Shown here: positions 43,739-51,983 of the stretch, in pieces
How positions within the stretch are numbered: the stretch's first letter is position 1
How the letters are laid out: the number at the start of each line of letters is the position of its first letter
Assembly (NCBI RefSeq): GCF_026339955.1
Contig: NZ_JAPEPW010000001.1
Span: forward strand, 1,240,001 to 1,304,000
Source: Streptomyces sp. NBC_01549
GTDB taxonomy: Bacteria > Actinomycetota > Actinomycetes > Streptomycetales > Streptomycetaceae
Reading direction: 5' to 3'
DNA length: 64,000 nt
The notes under the pieces: model-generated
Seen by the model: the letters and a program-made list of their open reading frames with translations, nothing else
What the model was told of the DNA's origin: nothing
Database searches by the model: none
Made by a program: the position numbers and the translations under genes

Positions 43739-44371
43739 TCAGCCGCGCGTGGTGCGGCGCAGGTGGTGGCGGATGGCCCGTTGCGCGACCGGGCCGAGGG
43801 TGTCGAGGGCCGTGACCAGGGCGGCCAGTTGCTCCAGGGCGTCGAGAGCGGCCCGGGAGCCCTTGGGGTCGACCCCCTCGTACAGCTCGATACCGACGAA
43901 GGACGCGACGACGGCACGGGCCAGCCCGGCCGGATCGGCGAACTCGCCGAGCGGGGTCGGTGCGAGGACTCGGACCAGGACCCGCTCGATCTCCGTGATC
44001 CACAGGTCCAGCCCCGCCGAGGTCGCCGGCGCCAGACGTGCGTCCGTCTGCGCCCCCGCGAGGAGCTGCCCGAGGACGGCGACATGCCCCTCGGCCCGCT
44101 CCACCTCGTGCATCTCCCGCCCGAACGCGAGGAGTTCGGCCAGTGACCCGACCTCGGCGAGCCGTTCCCGGTAGTGCGCGACCCGCTGCTCGGCCCCGTA
44201 CCGGACCGCGGCCGACAGCAACTCGTCGACGGACCCGAAGTGGTAGAAGACGAGGGCCTGGTTGACCCCGGCGGTCGCCGCGATCGTACGGGCCGAGGTC
44301 TTCGCGATCCCCTGCTCGGTGAGCGTTCTCAGGGCGCCCTCCAGCAGTTTCGTCCGGGTCGCCTCGCTCAT
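43739..44371 (-). CDS. TetR-family regulator, last gene of the SRPBCC/DUF4166 operon
   Basis: 210 aa. Seen: HTH in KLLEGALRTLTEQGIAKTSARTIAATAGVNQALVFYHFGSVDELLSAAV, and a TetR_C domain. Start ATG 44371 overlaps the DUF4166 stop as ATGA. Two perfect GAGCGATCGCTC palindromes at the operon promoter are the obvious binding sites, giving autoregulation. Confidence 0.93.
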   Translation of the reverse strand: MSEATRTKLLEGALRTLTEQGIAKTSARTIAATAGVNQALVFYHFGSVDELLSAAVRYGAEQRVAHYRERLAEVGSLAELLAFGREMHEVERAEGHVAVLGQLLAGAQTDARLAPATSAGLDLWITEIERVLVRVLAPTPLGEFADPAGLARAVVASFVGIELYEGVDPKGSRAALDALEQLAALVTALDTLGPVAQRAIRHHLRRTTRG

Positions 44372-45051
44372 GCGCGCGCCTCCTCGCGGACGGGCCGCAG
44401 CCCGGGCCGGACCCCGCGGGTACGGACGTCGGTGTATGTCGCCCGGAAGGTGCCCTCGTAGCCGAAGAGCGGGCCGAAGCGCCGGTTTTCCACCCGGACC
44501 CGGATGCGGAAGCGGCCGGTGGAGTCGTCGTAGGACTCGCGCACCTCGGCGTCGGCGCCGATGAGTTCGGGGACGCGCACGTCCACCGGGCCCTCCCGGA
44601 AGCGGTGTTCGCCGGAGCGGATCAGCAGGGAACCGTCGGGCTCGGCGCTCAGGTGCAGGTCGCTGGCGAGGTGCTGGTGGGTGCCGAGGTAGTCGAGGAC
44701 GCGGTCACCCTTGGGGCTCAGCACCATCTGGGCGTCGAAGCGGCGGGGGCGGCCGGGCAGGTCGAAGGTGCGCACGAAGCTCACCGTCTCACGGCCGAAG
44801 GTGTCGGCGTAGGGCACGTTCTCGATCATGAAGGGGACATTGCGTCCGGCGCGCGGGACGAGGATGTTGCGGGTGCCGCCGAGGGCCAGGAACGGCTTCA
44901 CGAAGCCCCTCCCGTGCCAGATGCGCTCCATGACGCCGTGGCCGGTGCAGGCCTCCCCGCCGGCCAGGCCCACGGAGAAGCGCCGCCGCAGCTCGGGGTG
45001 GAGGCGGTCGAAGTCGGCGCCCATGGCGGTGCGGAAGATGGAGGGTGTCAC
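44368..45051 (-). CDS. DUF4166 protein
   Basis: 227 aa. Seen: FRTAMGADFDRLHPELRRRFSVG at the N-terminus and a beta-rich body (CTGHGVMERIWHGRGFVKPFLALG, FDAQMVLSPKGDRVLDYLGTHQHLASDLHL) matching DUF4166. Role unknown; the fold may bind a lipid or hydrophobic ligand. GTG 45051 overlaps the upstream stop as GTGA and its own stop overlaps the tetR start, so synthesis of all three is coupled. Confidence 0.85.
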   Translation of the reverse strand: MTPSIFRTAMGADFDRLHPELRRRFSVGLAGGEACTGHGVMERIWHGRGFVKPFLALGGTRNILVPRAGRNVPFMIENVPYADTFGRETVSFVRTFDLPGRPRRFDAQMVLSPKGDRVLDYLGTHQHLASDLHLSAEPDGSLLIRSGEHRFREGPVDVRVPELIGADAEVRESYDDSTGRFRIRVRVENRRFGPLFGYEGTFRATYTDVRTRGVRPGLRPVREEARA

Positions 45052-45797
45052 CGCTGCTCCAGGGTGGCGAGGACGCGCGGGGCACGGGCCTGCGCGATCG
45101 GGGTGCGCACGCAGCGGCGGGCGGCCGGGGTGCCGGGCAGCGGGGGCGTGAAGAGGGCCAGGAGGGCGGCGAGGACGGCCAGTACGGGGGTCGAGTAGAG
45201 GGCGAGCGGCGCCAGCGGGCCCGCCGCGTCCACGAGCGCGCCGTACACCGTGCCCGAGCAGGCGGCCAGGAGGACGAGGCCGCGCACGGCGCACTCGGCG
45301 AGCCAGTGGCGCAGCGCTCTCTCCGGCGTGATGCCCCGCTCCAGCCAGATCCGCAGCCGGTCGAAGGACCAGGCCGTGGCCCAGCCGATGAGGGGACGGA
45401 AGACGAGCCGGTCGGCCACAGCTCCGAAGCGGCCCCAGCGTGGGCGGTAGTCGTAGCCGGTGAGGAAGCGGACGCCGTCGGCGTCGGGGACGTAGCGCCA
45501 GTAGCCGCTGCCGTCGGCGAGGAGGGAGAGCGGGTGCGGGGAGGCGAAGCGCAGGGCGGAGGTGCGGGTGCCGTCCGGGCGCTCCTTCTCCCCGGCGCAG
45601 GCGCCCGTCCCGGCGACGGTCAGGAAGGGCAGCAGCCGGGTGGCGTACCGGAAGCCCTGGGGCTCACCCTCGGTGCGCGGGAGGTAGTCGATGGAGGTGA
45701 ACCTCAGGTCCCAGCGCTGGTGCTGCGCGGGGTCCTGCGTCCGTGCCCACAGGTCGTCGAGATCGCCTCGCACATGTGTCTCTACGTAGAGCCCCAT
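45048..45797 (-). CDS. SRPBCC-like protein with membrane tail
   Basis: 249 aa. Seen: a START/SRPBCC-like N-terminal region (MGLYVETHVRGDLDDLWARTQDPAQHQRWDLRFTSIDYLP) and two C-terminal hydrophobic segments (AVRGLVLLAACSGTVYGALVDAAG, ALYSTPVLAVLAALLALFTPPL). First gene of the operon; promoter and paired operators lie directly upstream. Probably a lipid-ligand protein anchored at the membrane (inference). Confidence 0.82.
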   Translation of the reverse strand: MGLYVETHVRGDLDDLWARTQDPAQHQRWDLRFTSIDYLPRTEGEPQGFRYATRLLPFLTVAGTGACAGEKERPDGTRTSALRFASPHPLSLLADGSGYWRYVPDADGVRFLTGYDYRPRWGRFGAVADRLVFRPLIGWATAWSFDRLRIWLERGITPERALRHWLAECAVRGLVLLAACSGTVYGALVDAAGPLAPLALYSTPVLAVLAALLALFTPPLPGTPAARRCVRTPIAQARAPRVLATLEQR

Positions 45798-45826
45798 TTA
45801 CCGAACCCCCAGATCAGTAACCACTC

Positions 45827-45842
45827 TTGAGCGATCGCTCAA
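45827..45842. promoter_or_regulatory. TetR-type operator O1, TTGAGCGATCGCTCAA
   Basis: Perfect 16-bp palindrome upstream of the SRPBCC operon; its centre is 42 bp from that of O2. Confidence 0.85.
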
Positions 45843-45855
45843 TCGATCGCGCCTG

Positions 45856-45884
45856 AGATTACCGGGGTTTGAGCGATCGCTCAA
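45856..45884 (-). promoter_or_regulatory. promoter TTGAGC-17-TAATCT of the SRPBCC operon
   Basis: On the minus strand, -35 TTGAGC (45879-45884) is part of operator O2, and -10 TAATCT is at 45856-45861. A repressor on O2 would cover the -35 box and O1 lies just downstream of the start site. Confidence 0.6.
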
Positions 45885-45886
45885 AC
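45867..45886. promoter_or_regulatory. TetR-type operator O2, 20-bp perfect palindrome
   Basis: GTTTGAGCGATCGCTCAAAC, sharing the 16-bp core of O1. Centre-to-centre distance is 42 bp (four helical turns), so two dimers would sit on the same DNA face. Confidence 0.88.
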
Positions 45887-45897
45887 GGTCGGGCGCG

Positions 45898-45927
45898 AAA
45901 AACCCCGGCCCACAGGACCGGGGGTTT
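45898..45927 (-). terminator. intrinsic terminator after the thiamine-binding-like gene
   Basis: On the minus strand AAACCCCCGG pairs with CCGGGGTTT (one bulge) and is followed by TTTTT (complement of 45898-45902). Confidence 0.8.
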
Positions 45928-45947
45928 CGGGTCTTCTCGCCGAAGGC

Positions 45948-46241
45948 CTACGCGGACAGGTGCCGCTCCACCGTCTCCACCTTGGAGGTCAGACCGTCCG
46001 TCACACCGGGCCGGATGTCCGCCTTCAGGACGACGGAGACGCGCGGTGCCCGTGCCTCGACGGCGGCGACGGCGCGCTTGACCACGTCCATCACCTCGTC
46101 CCATTCCCCCTCGATGGAGGTGAACATGGCGTCGGTGCGGTTCGGCAGCCCCGATTCACGGACGACCCGGACGGCGTCGGCGACGTACTCCCCCACGTCC
46201 TCGCCGACACCCAGAGGTGTCACGGAGAAGGCGACGATCAT
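45948..46241 (-). CDS. MTH1187-type thiamine-binding-like protein
   Basis: 97 aa. Seen: [32 protein letters not shown] and [28 protein letters not shown], the ferredoxin-like fold of the MTH1187/YkoF group, whose members bind thiamine or related ligands. Start ATG 46241 overlaps the upstream DUF3817 stop as ATGA. Confidence 0.88.
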   Translation of the reverse strand: MIVAFSVTPLGVGEDVGEYVADAVRVVRESGLPNRTDAMFTSIEGEWDEVMDVVKRAVAAVEARAPRVSVVLKADIRPGVTDGLTSKVETVERHLSA

Positions 46242-46585
46242 GAGGACTCCACGACTCCCTCACGGCGTGCACGGGAGGCGATGACCGCGTCCTCGGTCTC
46301 GCGCCGGAGCTTGCGCTCGGCGAAGAAACCGCCGGTGGGCAGCACGGAGAGGACGAAGTAGAGGGCCGCCGTCTTCTTGGCCCACTTGGCACGGCTCCAG
46401 GCGTCCGCCCAGAAGATCACGTACAGGATGAAGAGGATCCCGTGGATGGCGCCCATGACGGGCACCCCGTTGAAGTCCGTGGTCCGCTTCAGCACCGAGC
46501 AGAGGAGCAGCAGCAGGAAGGAGACGGCCTCGGGGGCCGAGACCAGGCGGAGGCGGCGGAGGGCGGTGGCGGTCTTAATGTCCAC
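46238..46585 (-). CDS. DUF3817 integral membrane protein (2)
   Basis: 115 aa, three membrane helices: [43 protein letters not shown] and [22 protein letters not shown]. Paralogue of the gene at 40367-40711, sharing the HG--(Y)V(I/V)Y and P(T)-(G/A)-FF-ER-K pattern. Coupled to the thiamine-binding-like gene. Confidence 0.87.
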   Translation of the reverse strand: MDIKTATALRRLRLVSAPEAVSFLLLLLCSVLKRTTDFNGVPVMGAIHGILFILYVIFWADAWSRAKWAKKTAALYFVLSVLPTGGFFAERKLRRETEDAVIASRARREGVVESS

Positions 46586-46792
46586 GGGTCACCTTCGGTG
46601 GGAGATTCGCTTTCGGCGGGGAGCCGCTTTGTGAACGCAAGCACAAGCGTCCACCATTGTGGCATCCGAGCCCGAGTACTCGCGCTCCGGGGTGCGGGGC
46701 GAGGTGTCCGCTTGGCCCCTAAGGGTCCGCTCAGGGGTGATATCGACCTCTGGGCCCTGTCCGCGCCCCCGCCCTGCCGCTACCTTCGCAAC

Positions 46793-47431
46793 GTGGCGAT
46801 GTTCCGACTTCAAGGCAGCAAGGTGCTGGCCGTCGACATGACCGGGGACGCCGTGAAGGCGAAGAACGGCTCGATGGTCGCGTACGACGGTCAGATGGCG
46901 TTCAAGAAGCTGAGCGGCGGTGGGGAGGGGATCCGCGGGATGGTGACCCGGCGCATCACCGGTGAGCAGATGACGGTGATGGAGGTGAAGGGGCACGGGA
47001 CCTGCTGGTTCGCGGACCGGGCCTCCGAGATCAACCTGGCGAGTCTCCAGGGGGACAAGCTGTACGTCGAGTCGAGCAACCTGCTCGCGACTGACGCGGG
47101 TCTGAGGACGGGCACGTCCTTCACGGGCCTCAGGGGCGCCTCCCAGGGCAACGGGCTGTTCACGACCACCGTCGAGGGCCACGGCCAGGCGGCGATCACG
47201 TCCGACGGCCCGGCGGTGGTGCTGCGCGTCAGCTCCCAGTACCCGCTGACGGTCGACCAGGGGGCGTACATCGCGCACCAGGGCAATGTCCGGCAGTCCT
47301 TCCAGGCCGGCGTGACCTTCCGCACATTCATGGGCGAGGGCGGCGGTGAGGCCTTCCAGATCCGTTTCGAGGGCGACGGACTGGTCTACGTGCAGCCCAG
47401 TGAGCGCAACACGATCGCGGGGGACCTTTGA
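46793..47431 (+). CDS. AIM24-family protein (1 of 3)
   Basis: 212 aa beta-barrel-like AIM24 (TIGR00266-like) protein of unknown role. Seen: MFRLQGSKVLAVDMTGDAVKAKNGSMVAYDG, the LFTTTVEGHG core and YPLTVDQGAYIAHQGNV. GTG 46793 is preferred over ATG 46799 because -10 TACCTT (46781-46786) ends 6 nt before it and no ribosome site exists: a leaderless start. Followed after 1 nt by a paralogue. Confidence 0.88.
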   Translation: MAMFRLQGSKVLAVDMTGDAVKAKNGSMVAYDGQMAFKKLSGGGEGIRGMVTRRITGEQMTVMEVKGHGTCWFADRASEINLASLQGDKLYVESSNLLATDAGLRTGTSFTGLRGASQGNGLFTTTVEGHGQAAITSDGPAVVLRVSSQYPLTVDQGAYIAHQGNVRQSFQAGVTFRTFMGEGGGEAFQIRFEGDGLVYVQPSERNTIAGDL

Positions 47432-47432
47432 C

Positions 47433-48083
47433 ATGCCGTTCCGCGAAGTGAACTCCAAGATGATCGAGGCGACGGTCCTGCCCGGCCAGCGCCTGTTCAG
47501 TCAGCGCGGCGCGATGCTCGCCTACAAGGGCGACGTCTCCTTCACGCCCAACGTCCAGGGTGGCCAGGGCGGGGTCATGTCGATGATCGGCCGCCGGGTC
47601 GCCAATGAGGCCACCCCGTTGATGACCGTCGAGGGCAGCGGCACGGTCTTCTTCGGGCACGGGGGCCATCACATCCAGGTGATCAACCTCTCGGGCGACA
47701 CCCTGTACGTCGAGGCGGACCGGCTGCTGGCCTTCGACGGCACCCTCCAGCAGGGCACGATGTTCCTCGGCTCGCAGGGCGGGGTCATGGGCATGGTCCG
47801 CGGCCAGGTGACGGGCCAGGGGCTCTTCACGACCACTCTCAAGGGGCACGGCGCGGTGGCCGTGATGGCCCACGGGGGCGTGATCGAGGTCCCCATCTCC
47901 CCCCAGCGCCCCATCCATGTGGACCCCCAGGCGTACGTGGCGCACCACGGTGACGTACGCAACAAGCTGTCCACGGCGCTCGGCTGGCGCGACATGGTGG
48001 GCCGCGGCTCGGGCGAGGCGTTCCAGCTGGAGCTGAGCGGCAGTGGTGCGGTGTACGTCCAGGCCTCGGAGGAGAAGCTGTGA
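47433..48083 (+). CDS. AIM24-family protein (2 of 3)
   Basis: 216 aa. Shares with its neighbours the pattern GAMLAYKGDVSFTP, GLFTTTLKGHGAVAVM and PIHVDPQAYVAHHGDV. Start ATG 47433 with GGGGGA upstream. Stop overlaps the next start as GTGA. Confidence 0.92.
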   Translation: MPFREVNSKMIEATVLPGQRLFSQRGAMLAYKGDVSFTPNVQGGQGGVMSMIGRRVANEATPLMTVEGSGTVFFGHGGHHIQVINLSGDTLYVEADRLLAFDGTLQQGTMFLGSQGGVMGMVRGQVTGQGLFTTTLKGHGAVAVMAHGGVIEVPISPQRPIHVDPQAYVAHHGDVRNKLSTALGWRDMVGRGSGEAFQLELSGSGAVYVQASEEKL

Positions 48084-48889
48084 GCGCGTACGGGACCCCG
48101 GGCGGCCCGGTGATCTACGACCCGATGACCCTGCCGGTCGACGACAACGTCAACAAGTACACCTTCTGCGTGGAGCTCAAAGGGAGCCAGTGGTTCCTGC
48201 AGAAGGGCAAGATGATCGCCTACTACGGGTCGATGGACTTCAACGGCATCGGGCACGGCCGACTGGACCGTCTCGTGCGCACCTCCTTCCATTCGCCTCT
48301 GCATGCGAGCGACTGGGTGGTGGCGGAGGGCTCGGGCAAGATGCTCCTCGCCGACCGGGCCTTCGACGTGAATTCGTACGACTTGGACGAGGGCAATCTG
48401 ACCATTCGCTCCGGCAACCTGCTCGCTTTTCAGCCAAGTCTCGCGCTCAAGCAGTCGATCGTGCCGGGCTTTCTGACACTGATCGGAACCGGCAAGTTCG
48501 TGGCGGCCTCTAACGGTCCGGTGGTGTTCATGGAGCCTCCCATCCGGGTGGATCCGCAAGCGCTTGTCGGCTGGGCCGACTGCCCGTCCCCGTGCCATCA
48601 CTACGACCACGGGTACATGACAGGCCTCATGGGCGGTCTACGTGCACTGACAGGCCTCGGCGGGGCCTCCGGAGAGGAGCATCAGTTCGAGTTCGTAGGG
48701 GCCGGCACGGTGCTGCTGCAGTCCACGGAGGTCCTCATGGCCGAGCAGGCCACGGGGGCGGTTCCGCACGAGCCGGGCGTGCCCGGCGGCGGCGGGGCAC
48801 CCGGCCACCAGGGACAGTACGGTCAGCAAGCCGGCGCACCGCGCCTTCCCGGACAGCTCGGAGACCTCCAGCGTCGCTTCGGTCTGTGA
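48080..48889 (+). CDS. AIM24-family protein (3 of 3), with Gly/Gln-rich tail
   Basis: 269 aa. Seen: KGKMIAYYGSMDFNG, LRVDPQ-type segment RVDPQALVGWADC, and a disordered tail of ~45 residues rich in Gly, Gln and Pro (PGGGGAPGHQGQYGQQAG) that the other two copies lack. More diverged from copies 1 and 2 than they are from each other. Confidence 0.9.
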   Translation: MSAYGTPGGPVIYDPMTLPVDDNVNKYTFCVELKGSQWFLQKGKMIAYYGSMDFNGIGHGRLDRLVRTSFHSPLHASDWVVAEGSGKMLLADRAFDVNSYDLDEGNLTIRSGNLLAFQPSLALKQSIVPGFLTLIGTGKFVAASNGPVVFMEPPIRVDPQALVGWADCPSPCHHYDHGYMTGLMGGLRALTGLGGASGEEHQFEFVGAGTVLLQSTEVLMAEQATGAVPHEPGVPGGGGAPGHQGQYGQQAGAPRLPGQLGDLQRRFGL

Positions 48890-48981
48890 GCGGTAGTCTG
48901 CGGAGTGTGACGTCGAACGCGTGCGCGTAGTCACACCACCCTCACTAGTTCGCATTTCAACATTTTAGGTAGACTTCACTT

Positions 48982-49458
48982 ATGGAGACCGAGACGGCCA
49001 CGCGCTGGCTGACCGATGCGGAGCAGTGCGCCTGGCGCACCCACCTGGAGGTCAACAGGCTGTTGACGTACCAGCTCGAAAGGGATCTGCAGCCGTTCGG
49101 GCTGACGATGAACGACTACGAGATCCTGGTGAACCTCTCCGAGTCGGAAGGCTTCCGGCTGCGGATGAGCGACCTCGCGGCCGCCACCCTCCAGTCCAAG
49201 AGCCGGCTCTCGCACCAGATCACCCGCATGGCGAACGCGGACCTGGTCCGGCGCGAGAACTGCGAGTCCGACCGCCGAGGACTGTTCGCCGTCCTCACCG
49301 AGCATGGCATGGAGACGATGAAGAAGGTCGCCCCGCACCACGTGGCGTCCGTACGCAGGCACTTCATGGACCTGCTGTCCCCGGAGGCCCTGGAGGAGCT
49401 GCACAAGTCGCTGCGGCCGATCGCGGAGCATCTGCGGGGGCAGCGGGGTAAGCCGTAA
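48982..49458 (+). CDS. MarR-family regulator
   Basis: 158 aa. Seen: winged HTH GLTMNDYEILVNLSESEGFRLRMSDLAAATLQSKSRLSHQITRMANADLVRRENCESDRRGLFAVLTEHG with a Cys (ENCESDRRG) in the wing that could sense oxidation. -10 TAGACT (48970-48975) ends 6 nt before ATG 48982 with no ribosome site, so leaderless. Its 3' end is antisense to the end of the truncated MFS gene. Confidence 0.93.
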   Translation: METETATRWLTDAEQCAWRTHLEVNRLLTYQLERDLQPFGLTMNDYEILVNLSESEGFRLRMSDLAAATLQSKSRLSHQITRMANADLVRRENCESDRRGLFAVLTEHGMETMKKVAPHHVASVRRHFMDLLSPEALEELHKSLRPIAEHLRGQRGKP

Positions 49459-50305
49459 CGCTCCGCCGGGTTCCCCGCGCCCTTCCGCGGCGCGGGCCCG
49501 CCTGGCGCACGGAGAGGAGTCCCGCCGCCACCGCCACCGTCCCCGACAGGGCGAAGCACAGGCCCAGAGGCAGGTGGCCCACAAGAAGGCCCACTCCCGC
49601 GGTGCCGCCCGAGCTTCCGGCGTTCACCGCCGTGTTGACCCAGGCACCGGCCTGGGTACGGCGGCCGGGCGGGGCCGCCTCGTCGGCGATCAGGTAGGAC
49701 GTGGTGAGAGCCGGGGCGACGAAGAAGCCGGCACAGGCCACCGCGACGGTCAGGGTGCCGAGGCCGGGAGCGAGGCCCGCGCCCAGCAGGGCGAGGCCCA
49801 GGCCGCCGGCCAGCAGCGGCAGGCGTACCCGTGCGGGTGTGCGCCAGTCCACGGCTCCGTTCAGGACGCCGCCCAGGGCGCTGCCCAGCGACAGTGCGGC
49901 GAGCACCCAGGCCACCACGTCGTTCCCGTGATGGCTCTGTGCGGCGAAGGCCATGACCAGAAGTTCGACGGCTCCCACGGACAGGCCGACACCCGCCGCG
50001 ACGACGACGGGTTGCAGGAGCGCAGGCCCGCCGCGGAAGCGGTGCCCCGGGCGCGCGGTCGGCTTCGTGACAGCCGGACGTACGCCCGCCACGGCCGGCG
50101 ACAGGACGAAGGCGAGCGTTCCGGCCCACACCAGCAGGGCGCAGAGCGCGAGCGCGGCGGCCGGCGGTGCGAACCGGACGACCGCGCCCACCAGCAGCGG
50201 ACCCGAGACGAAGAGGATCTCCTCGGCGATCCCGTCCAGGGTCTCCAACGGTGCGGCGATTGCCTTGGTGGAGCTACGGAAGGCTGATTCCGGCTCGGGC
50301 GTAAC
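49364..50305 (-). pseudogene. 5'-truncated MFS transporter
   Basis: The reading frame encodes the C-terminal ~7-8 helices of an MFS protein, starting in the region usually found around TM5 (PLETLDGIAEEILFVSGPLLVG). No start codon with ribosome site and no N-terminal four helices are found upstream; the frame before 50305 is unrelated. The C-terminal 95 bp overlap the MarR gene antisense. Codon use is still normal, suggesting recent decay. A short functional half-transporter is a less likely alternative. Confidence 0.75.
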
Positions 50306-50647
50306 AATATGGACTGCCTCTCGTTCTACCCGACATACACGCCGCGTGCTTGAAATGCGCGCGGTCCCCGCCACTGGCATCGTGCTTCACCTGCGGTGAT
50401 CGGTTCAGCGTCCGGCGGGGCAGCGATCCCAGGGTGTGCCCGACCCAAAAGAGCCGGGCACAGTCCAGACGCTGGCACCGCGTCACCGCCAGTGACGCCG
50501 CACACGGGCTCTACCCAAGGATCGGCCCGGACTCCTCCGCGCTCGTTACCGCTTCCACCCCTCGGGGCCACGCGATAACCCAGGATCCTTAAGAGTTCCA
50601 GAGACGCTGTACGCCCGCTGCAGGACCCGCTTGTCCTCGATGACCTC

Positions 50648-50673
50648 GCCCCACGGTGCGCGCACCGTGGGGC
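50648..50673. repeat. 26-bp perfect palindrome
   Basis: Half-site GCCCCACGGTGCG followed directly by its complement, with no loop. It does not sit at a promoter of any intact gene, which is unusual for an operator of this quality. Confidence 0.7.
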
Positions 50674-50825
50674 CGAGAGGCGGCGTGCAGGCGCCCGCGG
50701 CGAGGGCGCAGAGTGCGGGTGCCGGTGTTCCGGGCCGCCAGGCCGCTGTCGCGAGGGCCGCGTGAACGGCCTCGTCCTCAAACGCCGGACGGGCTGAAGC
50801 TGCCGACCGGAGTGGAGGCCTTTGA

Positions 50826-50852
50826 GGGGCTCGGGGAACTGCGCGACCAGCC
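50826..50852 (+). repeat. dispersed Streptomyces intergenic repeat, copy 3
   Basis: GGGGCTCGGGG followed by AACTGCGCGACCAGCC, downstream of the meaB stop. Confidence 0.75.
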
Positions 50853-50961
50853 CCCACCCACCCGCAGCCGAAGAACACACCCGGGGGGTCCGAGAGCGGA
50901 GCCGAGCCCCCAGGTTCGGGATGGGTCGGGTAGGGGCGGCGGGGGCGAGGAAACCCCTGTC

Positions 50962-51918
50962 TCAGGCCTCCGTCAGGCCCTCGACCAACGAGTCCGCCGC
51001 CCGGTAAGGATCCAGCTCCCCCGCCACGATCCGCTCCGCGAGCGCGCTGAGGCGGCGATCACCATGAAGGTCGCCGATGCGCTGCCGCAGTGCCGTGACG
51101 GCGATCGTCTCGACCTCCTGGGAGGCCCGGGCGAGGCGCCGCTCGGCCAGTACGCCGTGCTCCTCCATCCAGGCGTGGTGCTTCTCGAGGGCCTCGACGA
51201 CCTCGTCGATGCCCTCACCCCGCGCCGCGACCGTCTTGACGATCGGCGGCCGCCAGTCGCCGGGCCCCCGGGATTCGCCCAGCCCGAGCATGTGGTTCAG
51301 CTCGCGCGCGGTCGCGTCGGCACCGTCCCGGTCGGCCTTGTTCACCACGTACACGTCGCCGATCTCCAGGATTCCGGCCTTCGCCGCCTGGATGCCGTCG
51401 CCCATGCCGGGGGCCAGCAGGACCACCGAGGTGTCCGCCTGGGAGGCGATCTCCACCTCCGACTGGCCCACGCCGACCGTCTCCACCAGGATCACGTCAC
51501 AGCCCGCCGCGTCCAGGACGCGGATGGCCTGGGGGGCCGACCAGGCGAGACCGCCCAGGTGGCCCCGGGTGGCCATCGAGCGGATGTAGACGCCGGGGTC
51601 GGAGGCGTGCTCGGACATGCGGACGCGGTCGCCGAGCAGCGCGCCTCCGGAGAACGGCGAGGACGGGTCGACGGCCAGGACGCCGACCCGCTTGCCCTGC
51701 CGCCGGTACGCCGTCACCAGGGCCGAGGTCGAGGTCGACTTGCCGACGCCCGGGGAGCCGGTGAGCCCGACGACGTACGCGTTGCCGGTCAGCGGGGCCA
51801 GCGCCGCCATGACCTCGCGCAACTGCGGGGACGCCCCCTCCACCAGGGAGATCAGCCGGGCCACGGCCCGCGGCCTGCCTTCCCTGGCCTGGGCCACCAG
51901 CGAGGAGACGTCCTGCAT
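50962..51918 (-). CDS. meaB: MeaB methylmalonyl-CoA mutase-associated GTPase
   Basis: 318 aa G3E GTPase that loads and protects adenosylcobalamin in acyl-CoA mutases. Seen: Walker A LTGSPGVGKSTSTSAL, switch segment ETVGVGQSEVEIAS, NKADRDG (base recognition) and the C-terminal dimerisation arm. ATG 51918 has GGAG 5 nt upstream (GTG 51921 is possible). Lies 66 bp after the thiolase gene on the same strand; IcmA at 40 kb is a natural partner. Confidence 0.95.
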   Translation of the reverse strand: MQDVSSLVAQAREGRPRAVARLISLVEGASPQLREVMAALAPLTGNAYVVGLTGSPGVGKSTSTSALVTAYRRQGKRVGVLAVDPSSPFSGGALLGDRVRMSEHASDPGVYIRSMATRGHLGGLAWSAPQAIRVLDAAGCDVILVETVGVGQSEVEIASQADTSVVLLAPGMGDGIQAAKAGILEIGDVYVVNKADRDGADATARELNHMLGLGESRGPGDWRPPIVKTVAARGEGIDEVVEALEKHHAWMEEHGVLAERRLARASQEVETIAVTALRQRIGDLHGDRRLSALAERIVAGELDPYRAADSLVEGLTEA

Positions 51919-51983
51919 CACAGCTCCGTTCAGCTCCGTTCAGATCCGTACGCACCGGGGTCGTACGGAAAGGGACAACGGCT

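Larger units (their letters stand above)
50306..50961. other. 656-bp stretch without intact genes
   Basis: Between the truncated MFS gene and meaB. It contains a 26-bp perfect palindrome (50648-50673), a dispersed repeat copy (50826-50852), and coding-like debris on the minus strand around 50560-50690 (frame reading GEVIEDKRVLQRAYSVSG) with no start. Probably decayed sequence. Confidence 0.6.
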
